DNA from: Dichotomicrobium sp964466965
GTDB lineage: Bacteria; Pseudomonadota; Alphaproteobacteria; Rhizobiales; Rhodomicrobiaceae
Reading direction: 5' to 3'
Length of the DNA stretch: 23,055 nucleotides
Assembly (NCBI GenBank): GCA_964466965.1
Contig: CAYXPZ010000037.1
Coordinates: 1 to 23,055, forward strand
The notes beneath the pieces were generated by a model. The model had not been told where the DNA came from. It saw nothing but the letters and a program-made list of their open reading frames with translations, and did no database searches. Below are positions 8,523 to 15,818 of this stretch, one piece after another. A program made the translations under genes and the position numbers. Position 1 is the first letter of the stretch, and each line of letters opens with the position of its first letter.

Positions 8523-9281
8523 TCAGGCGAGGTTCAGGCTCATGCCGCCATCGACCATGATCCCTTCACCAGTGGTATAAGCGGAGTCATCGCTGGCGAA
8601 GAAAAGCGCAGCCTTGGCGACCTCTTCAGCGGTGCCGAACCGGCGCATCGGCATTTGCGAGAGCAGCGCTTCGGCCAGCGGCGGCGTGCGCGTGTAACGG
8701 TTGGTCAACGCGGTGGGGATGAAGCCGGGGCAGAGGTAATTCACGCGGATATTGTAAGGCGCAAACTCCACGGCGAGGCTGCGCGACAGGCCCGCAATCG
8801 CCGCCTTGGCGGTGGAATAGGCCGAAAGCTGGCGCGCATGCTGCGTGGCCATAATGGACGACAGGTTGACGATCGATGCGCCGTCCGCCGCTTTCAAGAG
8901 CGCGAACGCCGCGCGAGTCACGCGGATGGTGCCCCACAAATGCGGGTTCAGCACGCTCTCCCAGTCGGCGTCCCCCATGTGGCGGAAATCCGCGCGGAGT
9001 AAGTTGCCGGCATTATTCACAAGGACATGCAGCTTGCCATGATCCCGCTCGATATCAGCGAACAGATTGGTGATCGCTTCGGCATCGGTCACATCCAACA
9101 CCGCATACTCGGCCTGGCCGCCTTCCGCCGTGATCGCCCCGGCCCCATCCCGGGCCCCTGCCTCATCAAGGTCTGTCAGGATAACATGCGCCCCCTCGGC
9201 GGCGAACAGCTTGGACATCGCCAGTCCGAGCCCACCGGCCGCTCCAGTCACCAGCGCAATACGATCTGCAAGACGCCCCAA
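8523..9281 (-). CDS. SDR-family NAD-dependent oxidoreductase (TTG start)
   Basis: Classical short-chain dehydrogenase/reductase of 253 residues. The nucleotide-binding motif TGAAGGLG lies at 12-19, and an acidic residue after the second strand (LTDLD, about 36-40) suggests NAD(H) over NADP(H). NNAG is at 89-92, the active-site serine in NLSSIM at about 141-142, and Y155-x3-K159 in AYSTAK. The substrate cannot be told from the sequence; 3-hydroxyacyl, polyol and steroid-type substrates are all possible. I set the start at TTG 9281 because AGGGGA lies 6 bases upstream and the protein then begins right at the first strand, as usual. An in-frame ATG at 9356 would add 25 unrelated residues and has no good ribosome site. 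The Lrp/AsnC gene lies 86 bases upstream on the same strand. Confidence 0.88.
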   Translation of the reverse strand: MGRLADRIALVTGAAGGLGLAMSKLFAAEGAHVILTDLDEAGARDGAGAITAEGGQAEYAVLDVTDAEAITNLFADIERDHGKLHVLVNNAGNLLRADFRHMGDADWESVLNPHLWGTIRVTRAAFALLKAADGASIVNLSSIMATQHARQLSAYSTAKAAIAGLSRSLAVEFAPYNIRVNYLCPGFIPTALTNRYTRTPPLAEALLSQMPMRRFGTAEEVAKAALFFASDDSAYTTGEGIMVDGGMSLNLA

Positions 9282-9367
9282 GAGAATTCCCCTGTCGTTA
9301 TAGCCTGCTACGAGGAGCTTAACATGTCTTGTCCGGCGCAGTGAGGCAAGCGCCATCCGTCGTGCGG

Positions 9368-9820
9368 TTACGCGCGCTCATCCTTAGGCGATTCCATAAC
9401 GACATACGAGGTAATCGACGTCACCTGCGGCAGCGTGCCAAGAACGTCGGTGTGGAAGACCTTGTAGGCCGCGAGGTCGGCGACCTCCACGCGCAACAGG
9501 TATTCGATCGTCCCGGTCACGTTGTGGCATTCCAGGACCTCTGGGGCCGTAGAGATCGACCGCTCGAACGCCTCCTGTGCTGACTTGGAATGGTCCGACA
9601 GGCCGACCGCCACATACGCCACGAACCCTGTGCCCAGCGCGGCGCGATCGAGCACGGCGCGGTAGCCGCGGATCACACCCCGGCGCTCCAGCTCCTGCAC
9701 CCGTCGCAGACAGGCCGAGGATGACAGCCCGACGCGTTTGGCCAGCTCAGTATTGCTGACCCGGCCGTCGCGCTGAAGCTCGTGCAATATTTTTTCGTCG
9801 ATGGCGTCCAGTTCCATCAT
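9368..9820 (-). CDS. Lrp/AsnC-family transcriptional regulator
   Basis: A 150-residue feast/famine-type regulator. Residues 3-60 form the N-terminal winged helix-turn-helix (LDAIDEKILHELQRDGRVSN, then ELAKRVGLSSSACLRRVQEL). The rest is the RAM/AsnC ligand-binding and oligomerisation domain (GFVAYVAVGL to SYVVMESP). Such proteins bind DNA as dimers or octamers and respond to amino acids. It is divergent from a LysE/RhtB exporter across 89 bases, the standard arrangement in which the regulator controls amino-acid efflux, so that exporter is its most likely target. Tandem ATGs (9820 and 9817) make the exact start uncertain; neither has a strong ribosome site. The inducing amino acid is not evident. 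Confidence 0.95.
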   Translation of the reverse strand: MMELDAIDEKILHELQRDGRVSNTELAKRVGLSSSACLRRVQELERRGVIRGYRAVLDRAALGTGFVAYVAVGLSDHSKSAQEAFERSISTAPEVLECHNVTGTIEYLLRVEVADLAAYKVFHTDVLGTLPQVTSITSYVVMESPKDERA

Positions 9821-9854
9821 GCGTTGCGTAAGATCGTGATTGATGGGGCAAAAA

Positions 9855-9889
9855 GCAAAATACCTGCGCTCAGGATTGCATATATTTGC
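9855..9889. promoter_or_regulatory. Candidate Lrp/AsnC operator between regulator and exporter
   Basis: AT-rich dyad: GCAAAATA at the left and TATTTGC at the right (9883-9889) flank an inner perfect repeat CCTG-CGCT-CAGG (9863-9874). It sits in the 89-base divergent interval where an Lrp-type regulator would act on both promoters. The match is by symmetry and position only, since Lrp/AsnC sites are poorly conserved. Confidence 0.4.
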
Positions 9890-9909
9890 GCCACAAGCGA
9901 TAGAAACGG

Positions 9910-10512
9910 ATGAGTGCCATGAATATTGAGATTATCACGGCTTTAATTGCTTTTGCGTTTGCGTCCTCGATCACGCCGGGACCGAACAATCTGATGCTGT
10001 TGGCCTCTGGCGCGAATTACGGGCTGCGCCGGACGGTACCGCATATGCTCGGCGTGAGCCTTGGCCATGCCTTCATGATCTTCCTTGTTGGCGCCGGACT
10101 GATGGGCGTGTTCGATGCCTACCCGGTCGCCTATACAATCCTGAAGGTGGTGAGCGTCGTCTACCTGCTCTACCTGACATGGAGAATCATGAACGCGGGC
10201 GCGCCGCGCGGACAAAGCCGCTCGGGCCGGCCGCTGACCTTCCTTCAGGCCGCTGCCTTCCAGTGGGTCAATCCGAAAGGCTGGGCCATGGCGCTAACGG
10301 CGATCAGCGTTTACCTGCCCGCGCCGGGGATCGAGGGCGTGGCATTGGCCGCACTTGTATTCGCTCTGATCAATTTACCATCAGTGAGTTTCTGGGCCGT
10401 GCTCGGCAAACAGGCGCAGCGCGTATTGACCAACCCTGTGCGCCTGCGCGCGTTCAATATCACGATGGGCGTGCTGCTGCTCGGCTCGCTGTACCCGGTG
10501 CTGGTGTGGTAG
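9910..10512 (+). CDS. LysE/RhtB-family amino-acid exporter
   Basis: A 200-residue inner-membrane protein of the LysE/RhtB superfamily, which exports amino acids such as lysine, homoserine, threonine or leucine by proton antiport. The family motif SSITPGPNNLMLLASGANYG lies at about 19-38. Hydrophobic stretches fit the usual six segments, ending in FNITMGVLLLGSLYPVLVW. The central KGWAMALTAISVY segment is also typical. The start is ATG 9910; ATG 9919 is possible, since GGATGAG lies just before it. Divergent from the Lrp/AsnC gene and presumably under its control. It ends 10 bases before the convergent gor stop. The substrate is not determined. Confidence 0.93.
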   Translation: MSAMNIEIITALIAFAFASSITPGPNNLMLLASGANYGLRRTVPHMLGVSLGHAFMIFLVGAGLMGVFDAYPVAYTILKVVSVVYLLYLTWRIMNAGAPRGQSRSGRPLTFLQAAAFQWVNPKGWAMALTAISVYLPAPGIEGVALAALVFALINLPSVSFWAVLGKQAQRVLTNPVRLRAFNITMGVLLLGSLYPVLVW

Positions 10513-10522
10513 CTCCGGCGCG

Positions 10523-11905
10523 CTATTCCGCCGCCTGCGCCGTGGGCGGTTGGACCTTCTCGCGCATGGTCACGAGCTCTTCCGCCGCCGATGGGTGCAA
10601 CGCCATGGTCGCATCGAAATCCGCCTTGGTCGCGCCCATGCGCATCGGGATCGCGGCGATCTGCGCCATTTCCGCGGCATCCGGCCCGAGAATATGAACG
10701 CCGAGCACGCAGTCCGACTCCTGATCGACGATCAGCTTCATCACCATTTGCTCGTCGCGCCCGGACAGCGTGTGCTTCATGGGCCGGAACCGCGCCATGT
10801 AGATGTCGATGCCGGTCTCGCGTTCGCTCGCTTCCGCCTCGGTCAGGCCGACGGTGCCTATCTCAGGTTGGGAAAACACGGCAGTCGGGATGTAGCTGTG
10901 GTCAACCTCCTGAGGGTTGTCCTTGAACACCGTTTCGACGAAACGCACGCCCTCGTCGATCGCAACCGGCGTGAGCGCGACGCGGTGGGTCACGTCGCCG
11001 ATCGCATAGATGTGCGGGATCGATGACTGAGAATACTCGTTCACGACCACATAACCGTTCCAGCCGCGCTCAACGCCAAGCTCAGACAGGCCCAGGCCTT
11101 CGGTGTTCGGAATGCGGCCCGTCGCGAACATAACGAGGTCGGTTTCGATCGTCCCGCCGCCGCGCAGCCGCGCCAGATAAGCGTCGCCGTCGCGCTCGAT
11201 GGCGGCGATGTCCGAGTGGGTCAGGATGTCGACGCCCTTTTTGCGCATCTCATCCGCGCAGGCGTTCCGCATATCGTCGTCAAAACCGCGCAGGACCTGG
11301 TCGCCGCGATACAACAGCTTCACCTGCGAGCCCAGCCCAGCGAAGATGCCGGCAAACTCCACCGCGATGTAACCGCCGCCGACAATCAGGACGCGCTTCG
11401 GAAGCTCAGGCAGGTGGAACGCCTCGTCCGAGGTGATGCCGTGTTCGGCGCCGGGAATTTCCGGGATCCAGGGCCTTCCGCCGGTGGCGATCAGGATCGT
11501 CTCAGCGGTGACTTCTCGGCCGTCTGCGCTCAGCCGGATGGTGTGTGGGCCGCTCAGTTCTGCGCGGCTTTGGAACAGCTCGACGCCGGCGCGCGCCAGG
11601 TTGCGGGTATAAGCGGCGTTGAGCCGATCGATCTCGCGGTCCTTGTTGGCGATCAGCGTCGGCCAGTCGAAGCGCCGCGCTTCAACCGTCCAGCCGAAAC
11701 CCGCGGCGTCCTCAATCGCCTCACCGAGCTGGCTGGCATAGACCAGTAGCTTCTTCGGCACGCAGCCGCGGATCACGCATGTGCCGCCAACCCGGTCCTG
11801 CTCCGCGATTCCGACGCGCTTGCCAAGCTGCGCGGTGAGCCGGGCCGCGCGCACGCCGCCAGAGCCTGCGCCGATGACGAACAGGTCATAATCGTATGCA
11901 CTCAT
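10523..11905 (-). CDS. gor: Glutathione-disulfide reductase
   Basis: FAD flavoprotein that reduces oxidised glutathione with NADPH. The 460 residues show the FAD-binding GAGSGG near 12-17 and the redox-active disulfide C43/C48 in GGTCVIRGCVPKK. A second dinucleotide fold carries GGGYIAVEFAGIFAGLG followed by YRGDQVLRGFD, whose arginines fit NADPH use. The dimer-interface H437 is in ALHPSAAEEL, as expected for the catalytic base. These features distinguish it from dihydrolipoamide dehydrogenase and mercuric reductase. AGGAAGAG precedes the ATG. It starts 18 bases after rpiA and is the last gene of gabD-rpiA-gor. Rhizobia usually also keep rpiA and gor close together, so the linkage looks old. 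Confidence 0.96.
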   Translation of the reverse strand: MSAYDYDLFVIGAGSGGVRAARLTAQLGKRVGIAEQDRVGGTCVIRGCVPKKLLVYASQLGEAIEDAAGFGWTVEARRFDWPTLIANKDREIDRLNAAYTRNLARAGVELFQSRAELSGPHTIRLSADGREVTAETILIATGGRPWIPEIPGAEHGITSDEAFHLPELPKRVLIVGGGYIAVEFAGIFAGLGSQVKLLYRGDQVLRGFDDDMRNACADEMRKKGVDILTHSDIAAIERDGDAYLARLRGGGTIETDLVMFATGRIPNTEGLGLSELGVERGWNGYVVVNEYSQSSIPHIYAIGDVTHRVALTPVAIDEGVRFVETVFKDNPQEVDHSYIPTAVFSQPEIGTVGLTEAEASERETGIDIYMARFRPMKHTLSGRDEQMVMKLIVDQESDCVLGVHILGPDAAEMAQIAAIPMRMGATKADFDATMALHPSAAEELVTMREKVQPPTAQAAE

Positions 11906-11923
11906 GCCATCTCTTCCTGGCCG

Positions 11924-12631
11924 CTAGGTTTCCGGGGCTTCCGCTTCCAGCACCTTTATACCGTCCGCGCTCGCGATCAGCGCCGCGTCCGCTATGCCGA
12001 TAAACAGTCCGTGCTCGATCACGCCGGGGACCATGCTCAGCATGTCGCCGAGGAGCGACGGATCAGGAATCGCGCCAAACGCGCAATCGGCGATGTAATG
12101 GCCGCCATCGGTTTGGAACAGGCCATCCGCGCCTGTGCGTAAGCTCACGTCACCGTGACAACCTGTTTCAACCGCGACCATCCGGATCATCCGCACGGTC
12201 GCCTGCGCGCCGAATGGCTCCACCTCGACCGGCAGCGGGAATGCACCCAGCCGGTCCACCAGCTTGCTTTCATCCGCGATGACGACGAACTGCTGCGAGG
12301 CCATCGCCACGATCTTCTCGCGCAACAGCGCGCCGCCGCCGCCCTTGATGAGGCTGAGCGAGGGGTCGATCTCATCTGCCCCATCGACAGTCAGGTCCAG
12401 CTCCCCAAGCTCGTCGAGGCTGGCGAGCGGGATGCCTGCGGCTTGTGCCTGCGCCTCGGTTGCAGTTGAGGTCGCCACGCACCGGACCTCCAGCCCCTCG
12501 CGCACGCGCGATCCAAGCGCGTCAATGAAGGCCGCCGCCGTGGAGCCGGTGCCGAGGCCCAGCTTCATACCTGGCGCGACCAGCTCCAGCGCGTTTGCGG
12601 CGACCTGCTGCTTGCGGTCCTGGGCGCTCAC
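11924..12631 (-). CDS. rpiA: Ribose-5-phosphate isomerase A
   Basis: Interconverts ribose 5-phosphate and ribulose 5-phosphate in the pentose phosphate pathway. The 235 residues show the phosphate loop GLGTGSTAAAF (about 25-35), DGADEID (83-89), the active-site loop KGGGGALLREK (96-106) with the expected catalytic glutamate at 105, and DESK (120-123). The length fits RpiA. The start is GTG 12631, whose GTGA overlaps the last bases of gabD, so translation is probably coupled. gor follows after 18 bases. It is close to a gph gene, as in many rhizobia, but here gabD separates the two. Confidence 0.96.
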   Translation of the reverse strand: MSAQDRKQQVAANALELVAPGMKLGLGTGSTAAAFIDALGSRVREGLEVRCVATSTATEAQAQAAGIPLASLDELGELDLTVDGADEIDPSLSLIKGGGGALLREKIVAMASQQFVVIADESKLVDRLGAFPLPVEVEPFGAQATVRMIRMVAVETGCHGDVSLRTGADGLFQTDGGHYIADCAFGAIPDPSLLGDMLSMVPGVIEHGLFIGIADAALIASADGIKVLEAEAPET

Positions 12632-14085
12632 CGGCCAAGCCCTGACATCATAATGTATTTCATCTCGACGAACTCCTCGATGCCGTGGTGCGAGCCTTCG
12701 CGTCCGAGACCTGACTCCTTCACGCCGCCAAACGGCGCCAGTTCTGTCGAGATCACGCCCTCATTCACGCCGACCATGCCATACTCAAGCGCTTCGGAAA
12801 CGCGCCAGGCGCGGCCCAGGTCATTCGTGTAAAAGTATGACGCGAGGCCAGACGGCGTGTCGTTCGCCGTGGCGATCGCTTCGTCTTCTGTGTGGAAGCG
12901 GAACAGCGGCGCGACAGGCCCGAAGGTTTCCTCGCTCGCGAGGCGCATATCGCTGGTCACGTCGGTGAGGATCGTCGGCTCGTAGAAAGTCCGACCAAGC
13001 GCATGGCGCTTGCCACCGGTGAGCACCTTCGCGCCCTTCTCGACCGCATCGGCCACATGCGCCTCAACCTTCTCCAGCGCCTTCTCGTTGATCAGCGGCC
13101 CCTGCATGACCTCGGCCTCGGTGGCGCGGCCCACCTTCATCTCGCGGACCTTTTCGGCCAGCTTGGCGGCGAATGCATCGTACACGCCGTCCTGCACAAG
13201 GATACGGTTGGCGCAGACGCAGGTCTGGCCGGTGTTGCGGTATTTCGAGGCGATGGCGCCGGCGACCGCGCGATCAAGGTCGGCATCGTCGAATACAATG
13301 AACGGCGCGTTGCCGCCGAGCTCCAATGCGACCTTTTTCACCGTGCCCGCGGCCTGTTCCATCAGCAGCTTGCCCACGCGCGTGGAGCCGGTGAACCCGA
13401 TCATGCGCACCAGCGGGTTTTTTGTCATCTCCTGGCCAATCGCTGCCGCGCCGTCCATGTCGCTTGTCAACATGTTGAGCACGCCTGCGGGTATGCCCGC
13501 TTCGTCGGCAAGCTGGGCAAGCGCGAGTGCCGTCAGCGGTGTGTCCGGCGCGGGCTTGCACACCACAGTGTTGCCGGTGGCCAGCGCCGGAGCAACTTTG
13601 CGCGTGATCATCGCGAGCGGGAAGTTCCACGGCGTGATCGCCGCAACCACCCCCATCGGCTGCTTGATCACGAGAATGCGCGCATCCGGGCGCGGTGTGG
13701 GGATGGTTTCACCATAGACGCGCTTGGCTTCCTCGGCGAAGAACTCGATGAAGGACGCACCATAGGCCACCTCCCCGCGCGACTCGGTCAGCGGCTTGCC
13801 CTGTTCCGCGCTCATCAGATGCGCCAGCTCCTCGGAATGCGCCTGCACAAGGTCGAACCAGCGGCGCAGGATCTGACTGCGCTCCTTCGCCAGCTTGGCC
13901 GCCCAGGCCGGAAAGGCCGCGTGCGCCGCGTCGATGGCCGCCGAGGTCTCCGCCGCCCCGAAGTTGGGCACGCGCGCCAGCTCCTCCCCGGTGGCGGGAT
14001 CCGTGACCGGCACGCTGGGATGACCGGTCCAGGCGCCGTTCACATAACATTGCTGGCGGACCAAGCTTTGCGCGATCTGATCCAT
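12628..14085 (-). CDS. gabD: Succinate-semialdehyde dehydrogenase
   Basis: Aldehyde dehydrogenase superfamily enzyme that oxidises succinate semialdehyde to succinate, the end of the GABA shunt. The 485 residues are close to E. coli GabD across their length. Matching stretches include AYGASFIEFFAEEAKRVYGE, TPWNFP with the oxyanion Asn at 154, KVALELGGNAPFIVFDDADL with E255, and NTGQTCVCANR with the catalytic cysteine at 289 and the second cysteine (291) seen in GabD. Cofactor preference (NAD or NADP) is not certain. A textbook AGGAGG lies 7 bases before the ATG. It heads gabD-rpiA-gor and is divergent from gph. No GABA transaminase is present in the window. A related semialdehyde such as glutarate semialdehyde is also possible. 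Confidence 0.93.
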   Translation of the reverse strand: MDQIAQSLVRQQCYVNGAWTGHPSVPVTDPATGEELARVPNFGAAETSAAIDAAHAAFPAWAAKLAKERSQILRRWFDLVQAHSEELAHLMSAEQGKPLTESRGEVAYGASFIEFFAEEAKRVYGETIPTPRPDARILVIKQPMGVVAAITPWNFPLAMITRKVAPALATGNTVVCKPAPDTPLTALALAQLADEAGIPAGVLNMLTSDMDGAAAIGQEMTKNPLVRMIGFTGSTRVGKLLMEQAAGTVKKVALELGGNAPFIVFDDADLDRAVAGAIASKYRNTGQTCVCANRILVQDGVYDAFAAKLAEKVREMKVGRATEAEVMQGPLINEKALEKVEAHVADAVEKGAKVLTGGKRHALGRTFYEPTILTDVTSDMRLASEETFGPVAPLFRFHTEDEAIATANDTPSGLASYFYTNDLGRAWRVSEALEYGMVGVNEGVISTELAPFGGVKESGLGREGSHHGIEEFVEMKYIMMSGLGR

Positions 14086-14131
14086 GTCGTCCTCCTGTCG
14101 CTATTTCGGTATAACTCTCGTGGCTGTGGGC

Positions 14132-14153
14132 GCGCGACCCCGAATGGTCGCGC
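14132..14153. repeat. Perfect 8-bp inverted repeat between gabD and gph
   Basis: GCGCGACC (14132-14139) and GGTCGCGC (14146-14153) around a 6-base spacer, inside the 151-base divergent interval. It lies 46-68 bases upstream of the gabD start, near where an operator for the gabD operon could sit. No T run follows, so it is not a standard terminator. Confidence 0.5.
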
Positions 14154-14236
14154 AAATGCAGCTTTTCCGCGTCGTCCCTGGCGCATATCTCCACTGCATT
14201 GAGCCAACAGCGCTGAACGGGCCAGAAAGGCATTTC

Positions 14237-14938
14237 ATGGACATTCATCCCAGCACGAGCGGCCTCGCCGGCGCGACCGTCATCTTCGATCTCGACGGAA
14301 CCATGATCCACACCGCGCCCGACCTGGTCCGGGCGACTAACCATGTCATGGTTCAGGCCGGCCTGCCACCCGCGCCCGATGAGATCATCATTGCGGCCGT
14401 TGGCGGCGGCGCCGGGGCAATGCTCACGGCAGCGCTCCACGCGGCGGATCGCCCGCCGGACCGCGTCGATATGGAGCCGCTTATCGACCAATTCCTTGAG
14501 TTTTACATGGCCAATATCGCTGAGGAAAGCCATCCGTTCCCCGGCGTGGTCGACGCGCTCGATTATTTCGCCGCTGCACGCTGCTTTATCGGGGTGTGCA
14601 CCAACAAGCGCTACGCCAGCGCGACAAAGCTCCTGGACACGCTGCGGCTCGACGGTTATTTCGGCGCGGTGCTTGGCGCGGACAGCCTGGCGGTGCGTAA
14701 GCCGCATCCGGACCATCTTCTCGAAACTATCGCGCGCAGCGGCGGCGATCCGGCGCGGGCGGTCATGGTGGGCGACAGCCGCCCCGACATCGAGGTGGCG
14801 CGGGCCGCGGGCGTGCCCGCCATCGCCGTGCCCCACGGTTATTCGCCCGAGCCAATCGAAAGCCTCGCCCCAGACAGAATCGTCAGCGACTTTTCCGAGC
14901 TGCCGCAAACCGTGATCGACCTGCTTGGCGCTGCGTGA
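14237..14938 (+). CDS. gph: Phosphoglycolate phosphatase-like HAD hydrolase
   Basis: A 233-residue HAD-superfamily phosphatase of the Gph type, which dephosphorylates 2-phosphoglycolate arising from DNA repair or oxygenation. All four HAD motifs are visible: FDLDGT with nucleophile D18 and D20, CTNK with T122, K155 in RKPHPDH, and GDSRPD with D180 and D184. The cap between motifs I and II is helical (C1 type). The start is ATG 14237, preceded by AGAAAGG 6 bases upstream; a frame from 14084 would add 51 residues of unrelated sequence and overlap gabD. Linkage to rpiA and gor supports the Gph assignment, although HAD substrates are hard to assign by sequence alone. Confidence 0.9.
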   Translation: MDIHPSTSGLAGATVIFDLDGTMIHTAPDLVRATNHVMVQAGLPPAPDEIIIAAVGGGAGAMLTAALHAADRPPDRVDMEPLIDQFLEFYMANIAEESHPFPGVVDALDYFAAARCFIGVCTNKRYASATKLLDTLRLDGYFGAVLGADSLAVRKPHPDHLLETIARSGGDPARAVMVGDSRPDIEVARAAGVPAIAVPHGYSPEPIESLAPDRIVSDFSELPQTVIDLLGAA

Positions 14939-14968
14939 ATAGACACGAGGCAGACGAGTGTGAAAAGC

Positions 14969-14998
14969 TTGACCGCGCTCGTTGTCGCGCACTAGATA
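14969..14998 (+). promoter_or_regulatory. Promoter of the tRNA-Val gene
   Basis: TTGACC at 14969-14974, then 18 bases, then TAGATA at 14993-14998 (or CTAGAT with a 17-base spacer), with transcription expected near 15005, about 50 bases before the mature tRNA. A strong TTGAC-type -35 with a poor -10 is common for alphaproteobacterial housekeeping promoters. Confidence 0.55.
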
Positions 14999-15052
14999 GC
15001 GGGATGATGCCGTGCTGCGGCAACCGGCCGACGACCCGCGACAGCCTTCACA

Positions 15053-15127
15053 GGGCGCGTAGCTCAGCGGGAGAGCGTTCCGTTCACACCGGAAAGGTCA
15101 CTGGTTCAATCCCAGTCGCGCCCACCA
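15053..15127 (+). tRNA. tRNA-Val (anticodon CAC)
   Basis: Full cloverleaf with encoded CCA. The acceptor stem GGGCGCG pairs with CGCGCCC (15117-15123), followed by discriminator A. The D arm is AGCTCAGCGGGAGAGC. The anticodon stem TTCCG/CGGAA encloses loop TTCACAC, with anticodon CAC at 15085-15087, reading the GUG valine codon. The T arm ACTGG-TTCAATC-CCAGT is perfect. A weak hairpin, CAACC/GGTTG at 15141-15158, lies downstream and might end the transcript, but no T run follows. Confidence 0.97.
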
Positions 15128-15282
15128 TCGATCCGACCTTCAACCTCCTTGCTGGTTGTAAACCCGTCATGCAGGCTCTTTCATGCAAACCTCACGCGGG
15201 ATTGAGTAGCCTGCCGCACCGGATCGGATAAAATGGCGGCTTGGCTTTGATCGGAGGCAAAACGGGACTCGCATAAGCAGAA

Positions 15283-15813
15283 ATGCCCGACCCATCGGAT
15301 ACCTTATTGAGCAAGGTCGCGGAGATGTTCGGGGGGACCGCGCCGAATGTCTATCGAGTGCTTGCGAAGAACCCAGCCGCGCTACAGTCATTTGTGGAAA
15401 CGCGCAATGCGCTTGAGTCCGAAGGCAGGCTCAGCCGTGGCGAGCAGGCCGTGGTTGCGCTCGGCGTGGCGGTCGAGACCGACTGCGCCTACTGCGAATC
15501 GGCTTTCGTACTGGAAGCGCGACGGCACGGTGTCCATGACGCTGCGATCAAGGCGATATGGGCCGGAGACCTGCCGCAATCTGAGCGCGAACAGTTGCTG
15601 ATCCGTGCAACGCGCCGCCTCATGGAGACGCATGGCCGGCTCGGGCGTCACGAGATTGCGGAATTCGAAGCGCAGGGCTTGCCGGCAGCCGAGCTTCTGG
15701 AGATTATCACGATCATCTCCGGCTATACGCTAGCGACTCACACCGTCAACCTGATGCGCGTTCGGATCGACCCGGAATTTCGCCTTGCGCCGGACGATCC
15801 TTGCAAGGGCTGA
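15283..15813 (+). CDS. Carboxymuconolactone decarboxylase/AhpD-like protein, atypical
   Basis: A 176-residue helical protein of the CMD/AhpD family. E54 in LSRGEQAVVAL and the CxxC C68/C71 in ETDCAYCESAF are visible. In AhpD-type members the second cysteine is followed four residues later by a histidine that relays protons; here that position is F75, confirmed by the codon TTC. A histidine at 82 (ARRHG) is too distant by the usual spacing. So peroxidase activity of the usual kind is doubtful; a thiol redox or structural role is possible. The start ATG 15283 has no convincing ribosome site, and ATG 15325 is an alternative. It ends 5 bases before the stop of the convergent histidine kinase. No peroxiredoxin partner is present. 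Confidence 0.85.
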   Translation: MPDPSDTLLSKVAEMFGGTAPNVYRVLAKNPAALQSFVETRNALESEGRLSRGEQAVVALGVAVETDCAYCESAFVLEARRHGVHDAAIKAIWAGDLPQSEREQLLIRATRRLMETHGRLGRHEIAEFEAQGLPAAELLEIITIISGYTLATHTVNLMRVRIDPEFRLAPDDPCKG

Positions 15814-15818
15814 GGCCG

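Noticed and set aside
12892..14202. 436-codon plus-strand frame opposite gabD
   Set aside because: Shadow of a well-conserved gene, with low-complexity basic composition.
13709..14992. 427-codon minus-strand frame across gph and the gabD 5' half
   Set aside because: It is out of frame with gabD and antisense to gph, both solid genes; the protein resembles nothing.
15167..15187. Direct repeat TCATGCA (15167 and 15181) downstream of the tRNA as an attachment-site remnant
   Set aside because: Only 7 bases long, unrelated to the tRNA 3' end, with no integrase or phage gene nearby.
14935..15231. 98-codon plus-strand frame over the tRNA-Val
   Set aside because: It reads through a complete tRNA gene and its promoter.
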